This document shows, piece by piece, positions 51,105 through 60,846 of a stretch of DNA of 64,000 bases (position 1 is the stretch's first letter; each line of letters begins with the position of its first letter). The notes beneath the pieces were generated by a model. The model was not told the origin of the DNA. It searched no databases and saw only the letters and a list, made by a program, of their open reading frames with translations. Where the stretch lies: contig CAWFIB010000013.1 of the NCBI GenBank assembly GCA_963815775.1, positions 1-64,000 of the forward strand. Reading direction: 5' to 3'. The DNA is from CAVVDY01 sp963815775 (GTDB lineage: Bacteria > Acidobacteriota > Terriglobia > Terriglobales > Acidobacteriaceae). A program made the position numbers and the translations under genes.

Positions 51105-51711
51105 AGGGGCGCAGCTTTAGCTCCGCCATGCCAAAGTCTGTGATTTGGCATTGCGAGCCGATGTTGATCGGCAAGCCTTGCGCTTCGGCCTAGCCGCCCA
51201 TCCCCGGAACAATCTGTATCTCACCCGATGGGCGGCCGCAACGCCGCCCGTTGCGGTTTAGGAGCAGTTTCGAGTTTCAAGTTTCAGGTTTCAAGTTGCC
51301 GGGATTGTTAGCCAAGGCGGCGATGGTCGGCACCGAATCACGGGCATCCCGCAGGGCGGGGCGACAATTCCAGCCCAGCGCGGGAGCGCAAGGTAAAGAA
51401 CGATCATTACATCCCGAGTCCCTTTAAGGACGGCACAACCGTAACCCAGGACGTGAGTCCGGCTACGCATGGCGATTTGATCAGGGCCCCTTTAGGGGCG
51501 GCACAACTTTAGCTTCGGACGTGAGTCCGGGCTGTACGAGCTGTACGAGCTGTCGGACTTGCAAGGCGGAGGGACCAGCGACCCAGCAGTCCCGCTAAGC
51601 GGGACGACATAGCTTAGCCCAGCGCTTCAGCGCTGGGTAGGCGTAGTTATAGAGCTTGAGTCCCGTTAGGGACGACACTCTTAACCGAGCGGCGTGAGCC
51701 GCGAGGCATTT
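51105..51711. repeat. 600-bp repeat-rich gap between rplT and pheS
   Basis: No gene. It contains a GTTTCAAGTTTCAGGTTTCAAG tract (51269-51294, shown here in pieces TTTCAAG/TTTCAGG), two copies of a unit reading CCCTTTA(A/G)GG(A/G)-CGGCACAAC (51420-51440, 51487-51507), followed each time by a GACGTGAGTCCGG phrase, and the palindrome AGCCCAGCGCTTCAGCGCTGGG (51614-51635, with flanking TAGCTTA). It is typical dispersed hairpin DNA of this genome. Confidence 0.55.
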
Positions 51712-52886
51712 ATGTACACCGTTCCCAAACTCGACGACTACTCGCCCGCGGCACTGGATCGCGCGTTGCAACGACATCCTCACTGCTCTCGAATCTGCGG
51801 CCAAGCGGCGTTCAAAGCGAACAGGACCTGAAAGCCTTTCGAGACGAATGGGAGGGCCGCAAAACAGGTGTCGGGACTCGACTGGTTGAAGGTTGGCTGA
51901 AGCCCGCGCCCCCTGACCGAAAGAGGGAAGTCGGGCAATGTGTCAACGATCTCAAGGACAGGATCAAGCATGAGGTTGAGAAGCGTCGACACTGGGTCGC
52001 AAATCTCGATTATCTAAAAACCTATCGAGGGGAGCACGCGGATGAAATCGCAGCGGCGCACGACGGAGCGCTCAAGAACCTGGTCAAACGCGAACTTGAA
52101 CGTGGCCTCGACATCACCCTCCCCGGCGTCCGCCGCCCCATCGGCGTGAGGCATCCCGTGCTGCGCGTGCAGGACGAGATCGTCGCCGTCTTTAAGGCGA
52201 TGGGCTACTCGGTGGGCGAAGGGCCCGAGGTCGAAACCGACTACTACAACTTCGAGTCGCTGAATTTTCCGCCCAACCATCCGGCGCGCGATACGCAGGA
52301 CACGCTGTTCATTGCCGGGCAGGAACGTAAGCCCGCGCGCGACCGCCTGCTGCTGCGCACGCACACCTCGCCGGTGCAGATTCGCAGCATGGAGAAGCTG
52401 GCGCCGCCGCTGCGCATCGTCATTCCCGGCAAGGTGCACCGCAACGATCCGCTCGACGCCACCCACTCGCCGGTCTTCCATCAGGTCGAAGGCCTCGCGG
52501 TCGACACTAACATCACCTTCTGCGATTTGAAGGGCACGCTCGACCACGCCATGAAGGCGCTGTTTGGCTCGTCGGTGAAGACGCGCTTCTATCCCTCGTT
52601 CTTTCCCTTCACCGAGCCCAGCGCCGACATGCAAGTGAGTTGCATCTTCTGCGGCGGCAAGGGATGCCGCAAGTGCAAGTTCAGCGGATGGATCGAGCTG
52701 CTGGGCTGCGGCATGGTCGATCCCAACGTCTTCGAATTCGTGAAGCACAATGGCTACGACTCGTCGAAGATCTCTGGCTTCGCCTTTGGCATGGGCGTGG
52801 AGCGCATCGCGATTCTGAAGTACGAGGTCGAAGAGATCCAGTTGTTTTACGAGGGCGACGTGCGCTTCCTGGAGCAGTTCGCATGA
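51712..52886 (+). CDS. pheS: Phenylalanyl-tRNA synthetase alpha subunit, with 5' frameshift
   Basis: The body (open from before 51800 to 52886) is clearly PheS: DITLPGVRRPIGVRHPVLRV, AMGYSVGEGPEVETDYYNFE, LLLRTHTSPVQIRSM (motif 2), SCIFCGGKGC and GFAFGMGVERIAILKY (motif 3). The expected N-terminus MYTVPKLDDYSPAALDRAL begins at ATG 51712 in another frame. A one-base loss (or two-base gain) between about 51763 and 51800 separates them; after it SEQDLKAFRDEWEGRK and LVEGWLKPAPPDRKREVG continue the N-terminal coiled coil. Without frameshift repair the only start is GTG 52146, giving 246 residues without the coiled coil that binds tRNA(Phe). Confidence 0.85.
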
Positions 52887-52965
52887 TGGTTTTGAAGGGG
52901 CACGGCTTTAGCCGTGCCGTAGGCGCGCTCAACAACGAAGAGGGGCTTCAGCCCCGGGGCCTCGC
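52887..52965. repeat. Two hairpins between pheS and pheT
   Basis: GGCACGGCTTTAGCCGTGCC (52899-52918) and GGGGCTTCAGCCCC (52942-52955). The second sits directly before the pheT start and occupies the place of its ribosome binding site. Confidence 0.7.
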
Positions 52966-55032
52966 ATGAGAATCCTACCCACATGGCTGCGTGAGTTCGT
53001 CAACCTCGCGGCGGGCGACCGCCAACTCGCCGAAGACCTGACCTCGGCCGGCATCGCGGTCGAATCCGTTGCTGAAGAGAACGGCGAAACCATCTACGAG
53101 ATGGACCTGACCACCAATCGTGTGGACGCCATGAACCACTACGGCATCGCGCGCGAGGCCTCGGCCATCTACGGGATTGATTTGAAACCCGTGCAGCCGA
53201 ATTTGCCGGGTAGGGGTCCTTCGACTCGCCCTGCGGGCTCGCTCAGGATGACAGGCGGTGAAGGTTTGTTCCCCATCGTCATCGAAGACGCCGAAGGCTG
53301 CGCACGGTATACGGCGCGCGTCATTCGCAATGTGAAGATTGGTCCGTCCCCGCCGCACATCGCTCGCCGCTTGGAGCTGCTGGGCTCGCGCGCCATCAAC
53401 AACGCGGCTGATGCGACCAACTACGCCATCAACGAACTCGGCCATCCCACGCATGCGTTCGATCTTGACCTGCTGGAAGGCGGCACGGTCATTGTGCGCC
53501 GCGCGCGCGAAGGCGAAACCCTGAAGACGCTCGACGGACTTGATCGCAAGCTCTCGACCGACGATCTGGTGATTGCCGACGCCAAGAAGCCTGTTGCGCT
53601 CGCCGGAGTGATGGGCGGCTTCGATTCGATGATCACTGAACGAACGAAGAACGTGCTGATCGAGTCGGCATGGTTCGATCCAGCTTCAGTTCGCCGCACC
53701 GCCAAGCGGCACCTCATGCACACCGACGCGTCGCACCGCTTCGAGCGCGGAGCCGATTGGGGCATCACGCCGCTGGCCTGCGATCGCGTGGCCGAGCTGA
53801 TCCTCGACAGCGCAGGCGGTGAACTCGTCGGCGAGCGCATTGACGTTGTAGCCCGCTCGCTGCAGCGCCCGCCGATCGCGCTGCATCGGTCGGAAGTGAA
53901 GCGCATTCTCGGCATCGATCTCAGCGATCAGGAGATCGAAGGCATTCTCGGCAAGCTGGGTTTCGCCGTTTCCCGCGAGAACGGCGACTTCAGCGTGACC
54001 ATCCCAACGTGGCGACTCGACGTAGAGCGCGAGATCGACCTTCTGGAAGAGCTGGCGCGCATCTACGGCTACAACAAGTTTCCCAACACGCTGCCGTCGT
54101 TCGCCGGAGCGGTCGTTGCGCTGCCCGATGAGCAGAAGAACTCGAAGGTACGCGAGACCATGCTGGCGCTGGGCTACGACGAGACCATCGCGATCACCTT
54201 CATCTCCGAGCAGGACGCGCGCGCCTTCAGCACCGCCGAGCCGCTGGCCTTGGCTAATCCGTTGAGCGAGGAGGCGGGATACATGCGCAGCTCACTGGTT
54301 CCTGGACTGCTCGACATGGCTGCGTATAACCTTAACCGCGGCAACAACGATGTGCGCCTCTTTGAGGCAGGTGAGATCTTCGCCAAATGCGGCGAGCGCC
54401 ACGAGGAGCACCGTACACTGGCTTTCGCCGCGACCGGCGACCTGATTGCAGCCAACGTTCATCGCCCGGCCGAGCCCTACACCTTCTTTCACATGAAAGG
54501 CGACATCGAAGAGCTGCTCTCGGCGTTCCAGCATCAGGGCTTGTACTTCGACACCATGACGCCGCCGTATTTCCATCCCGGGCGCTCGGCGCGCGCGGTG
54601 CTCGACGGCGAAACCGTGGCCCGCTTCGGACAACTGCATCCGGAAGTCGCCACTGCGCGCAAGCTGCGGCAAGATGTGTTCATCGCCGAGGTGCTGCTCG
54701 ACCGGCTGTACAAGCACGCGCTGCGCGAGCCAAAGTACGAGCGCATCTCGAAGTTCCCGGCGGTTGAGCGCGACTTCTCGTTCGTATTTGACGATGAGAT
54801 CACCTTCGAGCGCATCCGTTCGGCTATTGAGGCGCTGGGCATCGCCGACATGCAGCTCTTCACCCCGCGCGAGATCTATCGTGGTGAGAAGGTCGGAGAC
54901 CTGAAGTATTCAGCACTGCTCCACGCCGAGTTCCAGTCGAAGGAGCGCACGCTGCGCGACGATGAAGTTGCGCAGTGGTCGGCCCAGATCGTGCAGACGC
55001 TGGAAAAGCTGGGCGGGGTCCTTCGCAGCTAG
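52966..55032 (+). CDS. pheT: Phenylalanyl-tRNA synthetase beta subunit, short form
   Basis: A 688-residue subunit that pairs with PheS in the alpha2-beta2 enzyme. It starts MRILPTWLREFVNLAAGDRQ and goes directly to the B1 core; the EMAP-II-like tRNA-binding OB domain found in the roughly 790-residue form is absent. Editing domain B3/B4 (DLVIADAKKPVALAGVMGGF), B5, core (LVPGLLDMAAYNL), and the C-terminal anticodon-binding domain (FPAVERDFSFVFDDEITFE) are present. Residues near 82-100 (GRGPSTRPAGSLRMTGGEG) are coded by an inserted dispersed DNA repeat. Another ATG at 52882 is less likely. Confidence 0.93.
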   Translation: MRILPTWLREFVNLAAGDRQLAEDLTSAGIAVESVAEENGETIYEMDLTTNRVDAMNHYGIAREASAIYGIDLKPVQPNLPGRGPSTRPAGSLRMTGGEGLFPIVIEDAEGCARYTARVIRNVKIGPSPPHIARRLELLGSRAINNAADATNYAINELGHPTHAFDLDLLEGGTVIVRRAREGETLKTLDGLDRKLSTDDLVIADAKKPVALAGVMGGFDSMITERTKNVLIESAWFDPASVRRTAKRHLMHTDASHRFERGADWGITPLACDRVAELILDSAGGELVGERIDVVARSLQRPPIALHRSEVKRILGIDLSDQEIEGILGKLGFAVSRENGDFSVTIPTWRLDVEREIDLLEELARIYGYNKFPNTLPSFAGAVVALPDEQKNSKVRETMLALGYDETIAITFISEQDARAFSTAEPLALANPLSEEAGYMRSSLVPGLLDMAAYNLNRGNNDVRLFEAGEIFAKCGERHEEHRTLAFAATGDLIAANVHRPAEPYTFFHMKGDIEELLSAFQHQGLYFDTMTPPYFHPGRSARAVLDGETVARFGQLHPEVATARKLRQDVFIAEVLLDRLYKHALREPKYERISKFPAVERDFSFVFDDEITFERIRSAIEALGIADMQLFTPREIYRGEKVGDLKYSALLHAEFQSKERTLRDDEVAQWSAQIVQTLEKLGGVLRS
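53216..53254. repeat. Dispersed repeat inside pheT
   Basis: The phrase CCTTCGACTCGCCCTGCGG followed by GCTCGCTCAGGATGACA is a widespread genomic repeat text (an intergenic palindrome of many bacterial genomes). Here it lies within the coding sequence of pheT and stays in frame. Confidence 0.65.
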
Positions 55033-55099
55033 CTAGCCGTCAAAGGCTTTCACCACAGAGACACGGGGACACAGAGAATTCGGGTCTAAGCGTGGCTAG

Positions 55100-56302
55100 C
55101 TAGTGGTGCTTCTTCTTGTGGGAGGTGGCGTGCTGTTTGCGCTGGGCGTTGGCCTTTTGCCGGGCGGCGAGATCAGCCTGGTGTTTCGCCTTCTCTGCGG
55201 CTTCTTCTTCCGGCGTAAGAACACGGCGCACGATGGGGCCATTCAGCTTATAGGTGACGGCGACGATCTGACCCGCGTCGTCTTTCTTGTGAATGGTAAA
55301 GGTCGGCAGGTCTCCTTCTTTGTCAAATGTCTGATGGCCGACTTCGACCGGGAAGTAGCCTTCCAGGTTGCGCTCGCGATAGGCGGTTTCGTAGCGATGC
55401 TTGGCCCGATTGCGGGTGAAGATGCGAATCTGGTTGTAGTCCCAGGGGAGGCCGTCCTTGGGCTCATTGAACAAAACCAGATATTGCGGCACCTGCTTGG
55501 TGACGTCGTCCTGGGTCTCCTCGACCGTGTTCAGCACAAAGTAGCCGGTGATGCGCTGGCCTTCGGCATACTGAGCGACCTCGAGAGGAACGTCGAGGTC
55601 TACCATGCGAAGCAAAACCCATCCCACATGGCCGGCCGGATCGCGCACCAGGTACCAGTCCTCCATGATCGACTTCGGCATCGGAGGCTCGGCCGAAGGC
55701 GCAGGTTTAGTCTCCGGGGCCCCTTTGGTAGAAGGCGGGGTTGTTGATCCGGAAGCTGCGCTGGTCTGTGAGCTGGTTGCGCCGCTCGCCTCGGCCTTGG
55801 CCGCCCGGGCTTCCGCCTCGGCGACCTGCTTTGCGTTCCGATCGGTAGTGGTGCGCTTCAGGACCTCGAGCTTGTCGCCTTCTTTGAGCTGATAGAGGTG
55901 CTCGGCATCGCGCTCGGGCCCGACGTGCATGTTGAGTTCAGCGCGGGTGGTTGCGTGCCCTTCCACCGGAATGCTCGCGCTGTCTTTGGCAAGCTTCTGA
56001 AAGGCGTCGTAGATTTCCTGCGAAACCAGGCTGCGCTCTTCGATCCAGCCCTCCTGCCCGTTGGCGGTTCGCACGTGGTAGAAGCGGCGTTGCTTTTCCA
56101 GTACCTCAACCCGGTCGCCGTTATGGACTACGCCCACCTTGCCATAGAGGATGGCTACGCGGTCGCGCAGGGTCGTCTCAGTCGCTGAGACATACATGTA
56201 ATCGTGATGTTCGATTTTGGCGCGGTCACAGGCCGGAAGAAGGACCAAAAGCGCGACCAGGGGCAGAACAAAACGGTGATCGAAAGCTGTCCGATTTGGC
56301 AA
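55100..56302 (-). CDS. SH3-domain lipoprotein
   Basis: A 400-residue exported lipoprotein: signal peptide with lipobox LLPAC (Cys25). Two bacterial SH3-like regions follow (about 35-95: VGVVHNGDRVEVLEKQRRFY, EGWIEERSLV; about 115-220: HVGPERDAEHLYQLKEGDKL, WYLVRDPAGHVGWVLL) separated by an Ala/Thr/Ser/Pro linker, then a C-terminal domain (250-360) and a charged Lys/His tail. It probably acts at the cell wall or outer membrane. No amidase partner is near. Confidence 0.78.
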   Translation of the reverse strand: MPNRTAFDHRFVLPLVALLVLLPACDRAKIEHHDYMYVSATETTLRDRVAILYGKVGVVHNGDRVEVLEKQRRFYHVRTANGQEGWIEERSLVSQEIYDAFQKLAKDSASIPVEGHATTRAELNMHVGPERDAEHLYQLKEGDKLEVLKRTTTDRNAKQVAEAEARAAKAEASGATSSQTSAASGSTTPPSTKGAPETKPAPSAEPPMPKSIMEDWYLVRDPAGHVGWVLLRMVDLDVPLEVAQYAEGQRITGYFVLNTVEETQDDVTKQVPQYLVLFNEPKDGLPWDYNQIRIFTRNRAKHRYETAYRERNLEGYFPVEVGHQTFDKEGDLPTFTIHKKDDAGQIVAVTYKLNGPIVRRVLTPEEEAAEKAKHQADLAARQKANAQRKQHATSHKKKHH

Positions 56303-56465
56303 GAAAGACGGCGCCTTAACTGAAGGTTACCTTTCACTATAGCTCACGGTGGTGTGCCTGAAGCCAGAGTCCCTGCGATAGAAATTGAACAGGAACCATC
56401 CGGTACAACGGCACACGAAAAAAGCCCGGCCGCAGGGACCGGGCGAAGGATTGCAAAGCGCGCAG

Positions 56466-58511
56466 CTACCAGACGCGGCAAGCCGGCTTGCGAATCATAG
56501 GCGCGTTGGGCTTGCATCCGAATGCCTTGGCGAAGTCCTCCATGTTGGAGACAACCCCATTGACGCGATACTGGGGATCGGAGTGCGGGTTGGTCAGGGC
56601 CTGCAAGCGCGCCGCTTCCGGCCGCATGTTCTCGCACCAGACCTGTCCCCAGCCCAGGAAGAAACGCTGGTCGGGAGTAAAGCCGGATTTGTCCTTCTCC
56701 GGTGCGGAAGCCAGCACATCGAGCAGGGCCATGTGCGCGATGCGCAAGCCGCCGTTGTCGGCGGTGTTCTCGCCCAGCGTCAGCTTGCCGTTGATGTGCA
56801 CGTCATCGACGACCACGAAGCTGTCGTATTCCTTGACGACGCAGTCTTCCAGCTTGTCGAAGCGCTCGCGGTCCTGTGACGTCCACCAATCGCGCAGATT
56901 GCCCTGCGCGTCGAACTGGCTGCCCTCATCGTCGAAGCCGTGTGTGAGCTCATGACCGATGACGGCGCCCACGGCACCGAAGTTGGTGGAGTCGTCGGCT
57001 CTCGGATCATAAAACGGTGGCTGCAGAATGCCGGCAGGAAAATTGACGTTGTTCTCTAGCGGGTTGTAGTAGGCGTTGACCGTCGGCGGCGACATGCCCC
57101 ATTCCTGGCGGTCCACCGGCTTGCCGATCTTGTTGAGCTGCCGCTGGAACTCGAAGTGGTTCGCGCGCATGGAATTGCCTAAGGCATCGCCGCGCACGAT
57201 GTTCAGCGAGCTATAGTCGCGCCACTTGTTGGGATACCCAATCTTGTTCTGGATATGCTCCAGCTTGTCGAGCGCCTGCTTCTTGGTCTCTTCGCTCATC
57301 CACGAAAGTTGCGTGATGTCCTGCTTCAGTGCGGCTTCCAGCTCGTGCACCATCTTGAGGGTGGCGGCTTTCGACTCCGGCGGGAAGGCCACGGCGACGT
57401 ATGCCTCACCTAAGGCCTCGCCGAGGTCGGAATCGGTGTACTGGACGCAGCGCTTCCAGCGCGGGCGCAGTTGCTTGGCGCCGGTCAGCGTCTTGCCAAA
57501 GAAGTCGAAGTTCTCTTCGACAAACGCGTTGGGCAGCATAGGAGCAGCGGCATGCAGGGTCTGCCAGCGAAGGTAGGTCTTGATGTCGTCCAGATTGTTG
57601 TCTGCGATGACCTTGTTCATGCCCTTGATGAAGTCGGGCACGGAAACGTCGAGGCTGGTGAACTCCGGCGTCTTGATGGCGGTGAAATATTCGTTCCACT
57701 TGAAGCTGGGGCTCAGCTCCTGGAGATCGGCCGTCGACATCTTGTGATAGACCTTGTTGGGGTCGCGGCGGTCGACAAGTTTCATCGAGTCCCTGGCCAA
57801 GTCGGTTTCGATCTCCATTACGGTCTTGGCCTCGGCTGCGGCTTCGTCCGGAGAGTCGCCGGCCAGCTTGAACATGTTGGCCACATGCTGCTGGTATTTC
57901 TCGCGCAGCTCCTTCGATTTGGCATCGTCCTTCAGGTAGTAGTCGCGGTCCGGCAATCCCAATCCGCCCTGATCGGCGTTGGCGATTTCCATGGTCGAGT
58001 TCTTGAAGTCGGGCTCGGAGCCGAACGAAAAGAACACGTTCGCTCCTGCGGTGTGCATTTCACCGATGAGTCCGGGAAGCTCGGACTTCTCCTTGACCGC
58101 GGCAATGCGATCGAGCATCGGCTGCAGCGGCTTGGTCCCCTTCGCTTCGATCGCCGATTCATCCATGCAGGAGTAGTAGTAGTCGCCGATCTTCTGATCA
58201 TCGGGGCTGCGGTCAGGTTTGTCGGCAGATTGCTTGTCGAGAATGGTTCTCAGAATGATCTGATTGTTCTCGTGCAGCTCATTGAAGCGTCCCCAGGCGG
58301 CCTGGTCCGGCGGAATAGGATTCTGCTTCAGCCAGTTTCCGCAGGCGAAATGGTAGAAGTCGTTGCAGGGATCGACCGCCTTGTCGATGGCGTCGATGTC
58401 GAAGCTCTTAATCTGCTTCGGCCCGTTGTCCGCAACCGCAGGGTTGGTCTGTGCGCGGCCGGCAATGGCCGCAAGAAACGCCAGCAAGAAGATCAGGACA
58501 CGATTTCGCAT
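56466..58511 (-). CDS. M13-family zinc metallopeptidase (PepO/neprilysin-like), copy 1
   Basis: A 681-residue exported endopeptidase. Signal peptide at 1-20 (MRNRVLIFLLAFLAAIAGRA). N-terminal M13 domain starts with DPCNDFYHFACGNWLK; catalytic site VIGHELTHGFDDEG (His520-His524) and third ligand in LTLGENTADNGGLRIA; substrate motif NAYYNP. The ending CRVW is the M13 signature. ATG 58511 after GAGGTACT; a longer frame to 58757 overlaps the next gene's end and is rejected. It lies just downstream of a paralogue on the same strand. Confidence 0.93.
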   Translation of the reverse strand: MRNRVLIFLLAFLAAIAGRAQTNPAVADNGPKQIKSFDIDAIDKAVDPCNDFYHFACGNWLKQNPIPPDQAAWGRFNELHENNQIILRTILDKQSADKPDRSPDDQKIGDYYYSCMDESAIEAKGTKPLQPMLDRIAAVKEKSELPGLIGEMHTAGANVFFSFGSEPDFKNSTMEIANADQGGLGLPDRDYYLKDDAKSKELREKYQQHVANMFKLAGDSPDEAAAEAKTVMEIETDLARDSMKLVDRRDPNKVYHKMSTADLQELSPSFKWNEYFTAIKTPEFTSLDVSVPDFIKGMNKVIADNNLDDIKTYLRWQTLHAAAPMLPNAFVEENFDFFGKTLTGAKQLRPRWKRCVQYTDSDLGEALGEAYVAVAFPPESKAATLKMVHELEAALKQDITQLSWMSEETKKQALDKLEHIQNKIGYPNKWRDYSSLNIVRGDALGNSMRANHFEFQRQLNKIGKPVDRQEWGMSPPTVNAYYNPLENNVNFPAGILQPPFYDPRADDSTNFGAVGAVIGHELTHGFDDEGSQFDAQGNLRDWWTSQDRERFDKLEDCVVKEYDSFVVVDDVHINGKLTLGENTADNGGLRIAHMALLDVLASAPEKDKSGFTPDQRFFLGWGQVWCENMRPEAARLQALTNPHSDPQYRVNGVVSNMEDFAKAFGCKPNAPMIRKPACRVW

Positions 58512-58585
58512 AGTACCTCGTTCAAAGGATGAGGCCCACCTCAGGCGCCTCAGGGTGAAAGTCAGGGCGAAAGCAGCCGGCCGTT

Positions 58586-60634
58586 CTACCAGACACGGCA
58601 GGCATTCTCGCGCACCATGGGCTGGCCGGCCTTGCAATCGAAGGCCTTCTCGAAGGCAGCCGAATTTTGCACCGCGCCGTTGACGCGCCAGCGTCCCGGA
58701 GAGTGCGGATCCGTGAGCGCCCGCTTGCGCGCTTCTTGGTCGGTCACGTTCTGGCACCAGATTTGTCCAAACGCCAGGAAGAAGCGCTGCTGCGGTGTGT
58801 AACCGTCGATCTCCTTAACCGGGGTGTTGCCGATGATGTCGCTTAAGGCCATATAAGCAAGCTTGAGGCCGCCGTTGTCGGCGGTGTTCTCGCCTAGCGT
58901 CAGGCGGCCGTTCAGCTTCACTTCGCCCTGGTCGTCCTTCACGGAAACAAAGCTGGAGTACTCATCGGCGACACAGTCAGCACGCTTCTCGAAGGCTTCG
59001 GCGTCCTGCGGCGTCCACCAGTCGCGGAAGTTTCCTTCGGCGTCATACTTGCGGCCCTGATCGTCAAAGCCGTGGGTCAGCTCATGGCCGATCACCACCC
59101 CAATGCCGCCGTAGTTGACGGCGTCATCCATGTCCTTGCTGTAGAAGGGTGGCTGCAGGATGCCGGCGGGGAAGTTGATGTCGTTCATCGGCGGGCGGTA
59201 GTAGGCGTTGACTGTCGGCGGAGTCATGCTCCAGTCTTTGCGGTCGGTGGGCTTGTCGATTTTCTGCAGCCTTCGGTGGGTCTCAAAGGTACTCGCCCGT
59301 TTAACGTTGCCGGCGTAATCGCCGCGCTTTACGGGCACCCTACTGTAGTCGCGCCATTTGTCGGGATATCCGATGTTGTTGACGATGGTGCTTAGCTTCC
59401 TGTATGCCTGCTCCTTGGTGGTGTCAGACATCCAGTCCAGCTGCTGCAGGTCCTGGTGCATGGCGGTCTCGATGGCCTCGACCATCTTCAAAGTCCGCGC
59501 CTTGCCCTCCGGGCCGAAGGTGCGGTCCACGTAAAGCTGGCCGAGCGCCATTCCCAGATTACCGTTGGTAGAGCGTACACAGCGCTCCCAGCGAGGCTCG
59601 TTCTCCTGCTGCCCTGAAAGATACTTGCCGTTGAAGGCAAAGTCCTCGTCGACAAAAGCCTTGCTCAAGCTCGGCGCATAACTATCGATGGTGCGCCAGC
59701 GCAGGTAGGTCTTCCAATCATCGACGGACTGGGACCCGAGCTGCTCATTCACATCTTTGAAAAACTGCGGATTGCCGACGTTCAGCTTGGCGAACTTGGG
59801 TGCACCACTGTGCGCGAAGTACTGCGTAAGGTCGAAATTCGGAGCCAGGGTTGAGGCTTCGGCCGTGGTCATCAGGTGGTCGCGGTTCTTGGGATTGCGG
59901 CGCTCGGTGCGGTCCATGGAAGCCTTAGCCAGGCCGGTTTCGACCGCGAGTACCGTCTTGGCCTCTTTTGCCGCCATGTCAGGCGAGTCGCCCGCCAGTT
60001 CGAACATCTTCTGCACGTGCTGCTGATACTTCTCGCGCGTCTCGACCGATCGTGGGTCGTCCTTGAGGTAGTAATCACGGTCTGGGAGCGTGATGCCGCC
60101 CTGGTCGATGTAGGCGATGGTCTGGTTGGCGTCGTGCATGTCGGGCTGGGAGTAGAAGGCGAACAGCGCCTGCAACCCGTCGCGATGCATCGAGGAGACC
60201 TGCTCCACGAGCTGCTGCCGCTCCTTGATGGCGGCGATGCGCTTCATCTCCGGCTCCAAGGGAGCTGCACCAGCCTTCTCGATGGCCGACTCATCCATGC
60301 AGGAGGCGTAGAAGTCTCCTACCTTCTTCTCGATGGGCGAGTTCGGCTTGGACTGAGCGCTTTCGAGAATGTCGCGCAGGATGTAGAAATTGTGTTCCTG
60401 CAACTGATCGAAGCGGCCCCAGCGGGACTTGTCAGCAGGGACGGCGTTGGTCTTCATCCAATTGCCGCAGGCGTACTGATAGAAGTCCTGGCAGGGATTG
60501 ATGCTCTTATCAATTGCGGTGGGATCGAAGCCCGGAATTTCCTTGATCTTTCCCGCCGAGCCGGAAGAAGCAGTCTGAGCACTGCACACAGTTGCACAAA
60601 GCAAGCCTAAGAAGAGAAGAAACCGGATATGCAT
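58586..60634 (-). CDS. M13-family zinc metallopeptidase, copy 2
   Basis: A 682-residue exported paralogue of the next gene, about half identical by eye. Signal peptide MHIRFLLFLGLLCATVCSAQ. It has NPCQDFYQYACGNWMK, the catalytic VIGHELTHGFDDQG (His517-His521), GENTADNGGLKLA and the final CRVW. Both keep every zinc ligand, so both should be active. The 75-base gap between them suggests one transcript. The ATG is chosen because it opens the signal peptide. Confidence 0.93.
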   Translation of the reverse strand: MHIRFLLFLGLLCATVCSAQTASSGSAGKIKEIPGFDPTAIDKSINPCQDFYQYACGNWMKTNAVPADKSRWGRFDQLQEHNFYILRDILESAQSKPNSPIEKKVGDFYASCMDESAIEKAGAAPLEPEMKRIAAIKERQQLVEQVSSMHRDGLQALFAFYSQPDMHDANQTIAYIDQGGITLPDRDYYLKDDPRSVETREKYQQHVQKMFELAGDSPDMAAKEAKTVLAVETGLAKASMDRTERRNPKNRDHLMTTAEASTLAPNFDLTQYFAHSGAPKFAKLNVGNPQFFKDVNEQLGSQSVDDWKTYLRWRTIDSYAPSLSKAFVDEDFAFNGKYLSGQQENEPRWERCVRSTNGNLGMALGQLYVDRTFGPEGKARTLKMVEAIETAMHQDLQQLDWMSDTTKEQAYRKLSTIVNNIGYPDKWRDYSRVPVKRGDYAGNVKRASTFETHRRLQKIDKPTDRKDWSMTPPTVNAYYRPPMNDINFPAGILQPPFYSKDMDDAVNYGGIGVVIGHELTHGFDDQGRKYDAEGNFRDWWTPQDAEAFEKRADCVADEYSSFVSVKDDQGEVKLNGRLTLGENTADNGGLKLAYMALSDIIGNTPVKEIDGYTPQQRFFLAFGQIWCQNVTDQEARKRALTDPHSPGRWRVNGAVQNSAAFEKAFDCKAGQPMVRENACRVW

Positions 60635-60846
60635 GAAGGCCTCGAGGGACTGATAATGGTCTGGCCCGGCCGCAACCCTTTGCTCCAAATCCAGACTTGA
60701 CTCGCAGGCCTGTACGGGAACGATCAGCCAGACTTTGACAAACAGATAAATATAAACCCTAGTCGCCGATGAAGCTGCGCACGTAGGACTTCGTGCTGAA
60801 CTGCAGATTTGTACGGATGAAGCGCTGGAAGACGGTGAGCAATCGC

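Noticed and set aside
51105..51711. Repeat-rich gap as a CRISPR array
   Set aside because: Units are unequal in length, palindromic and irregularly spaced; no cas genes.
57471..58532. A 353-codon plus-strand frame
   Set aside because: Shadow of the M13 peptidase gene, which has a complete active site on the other strand.
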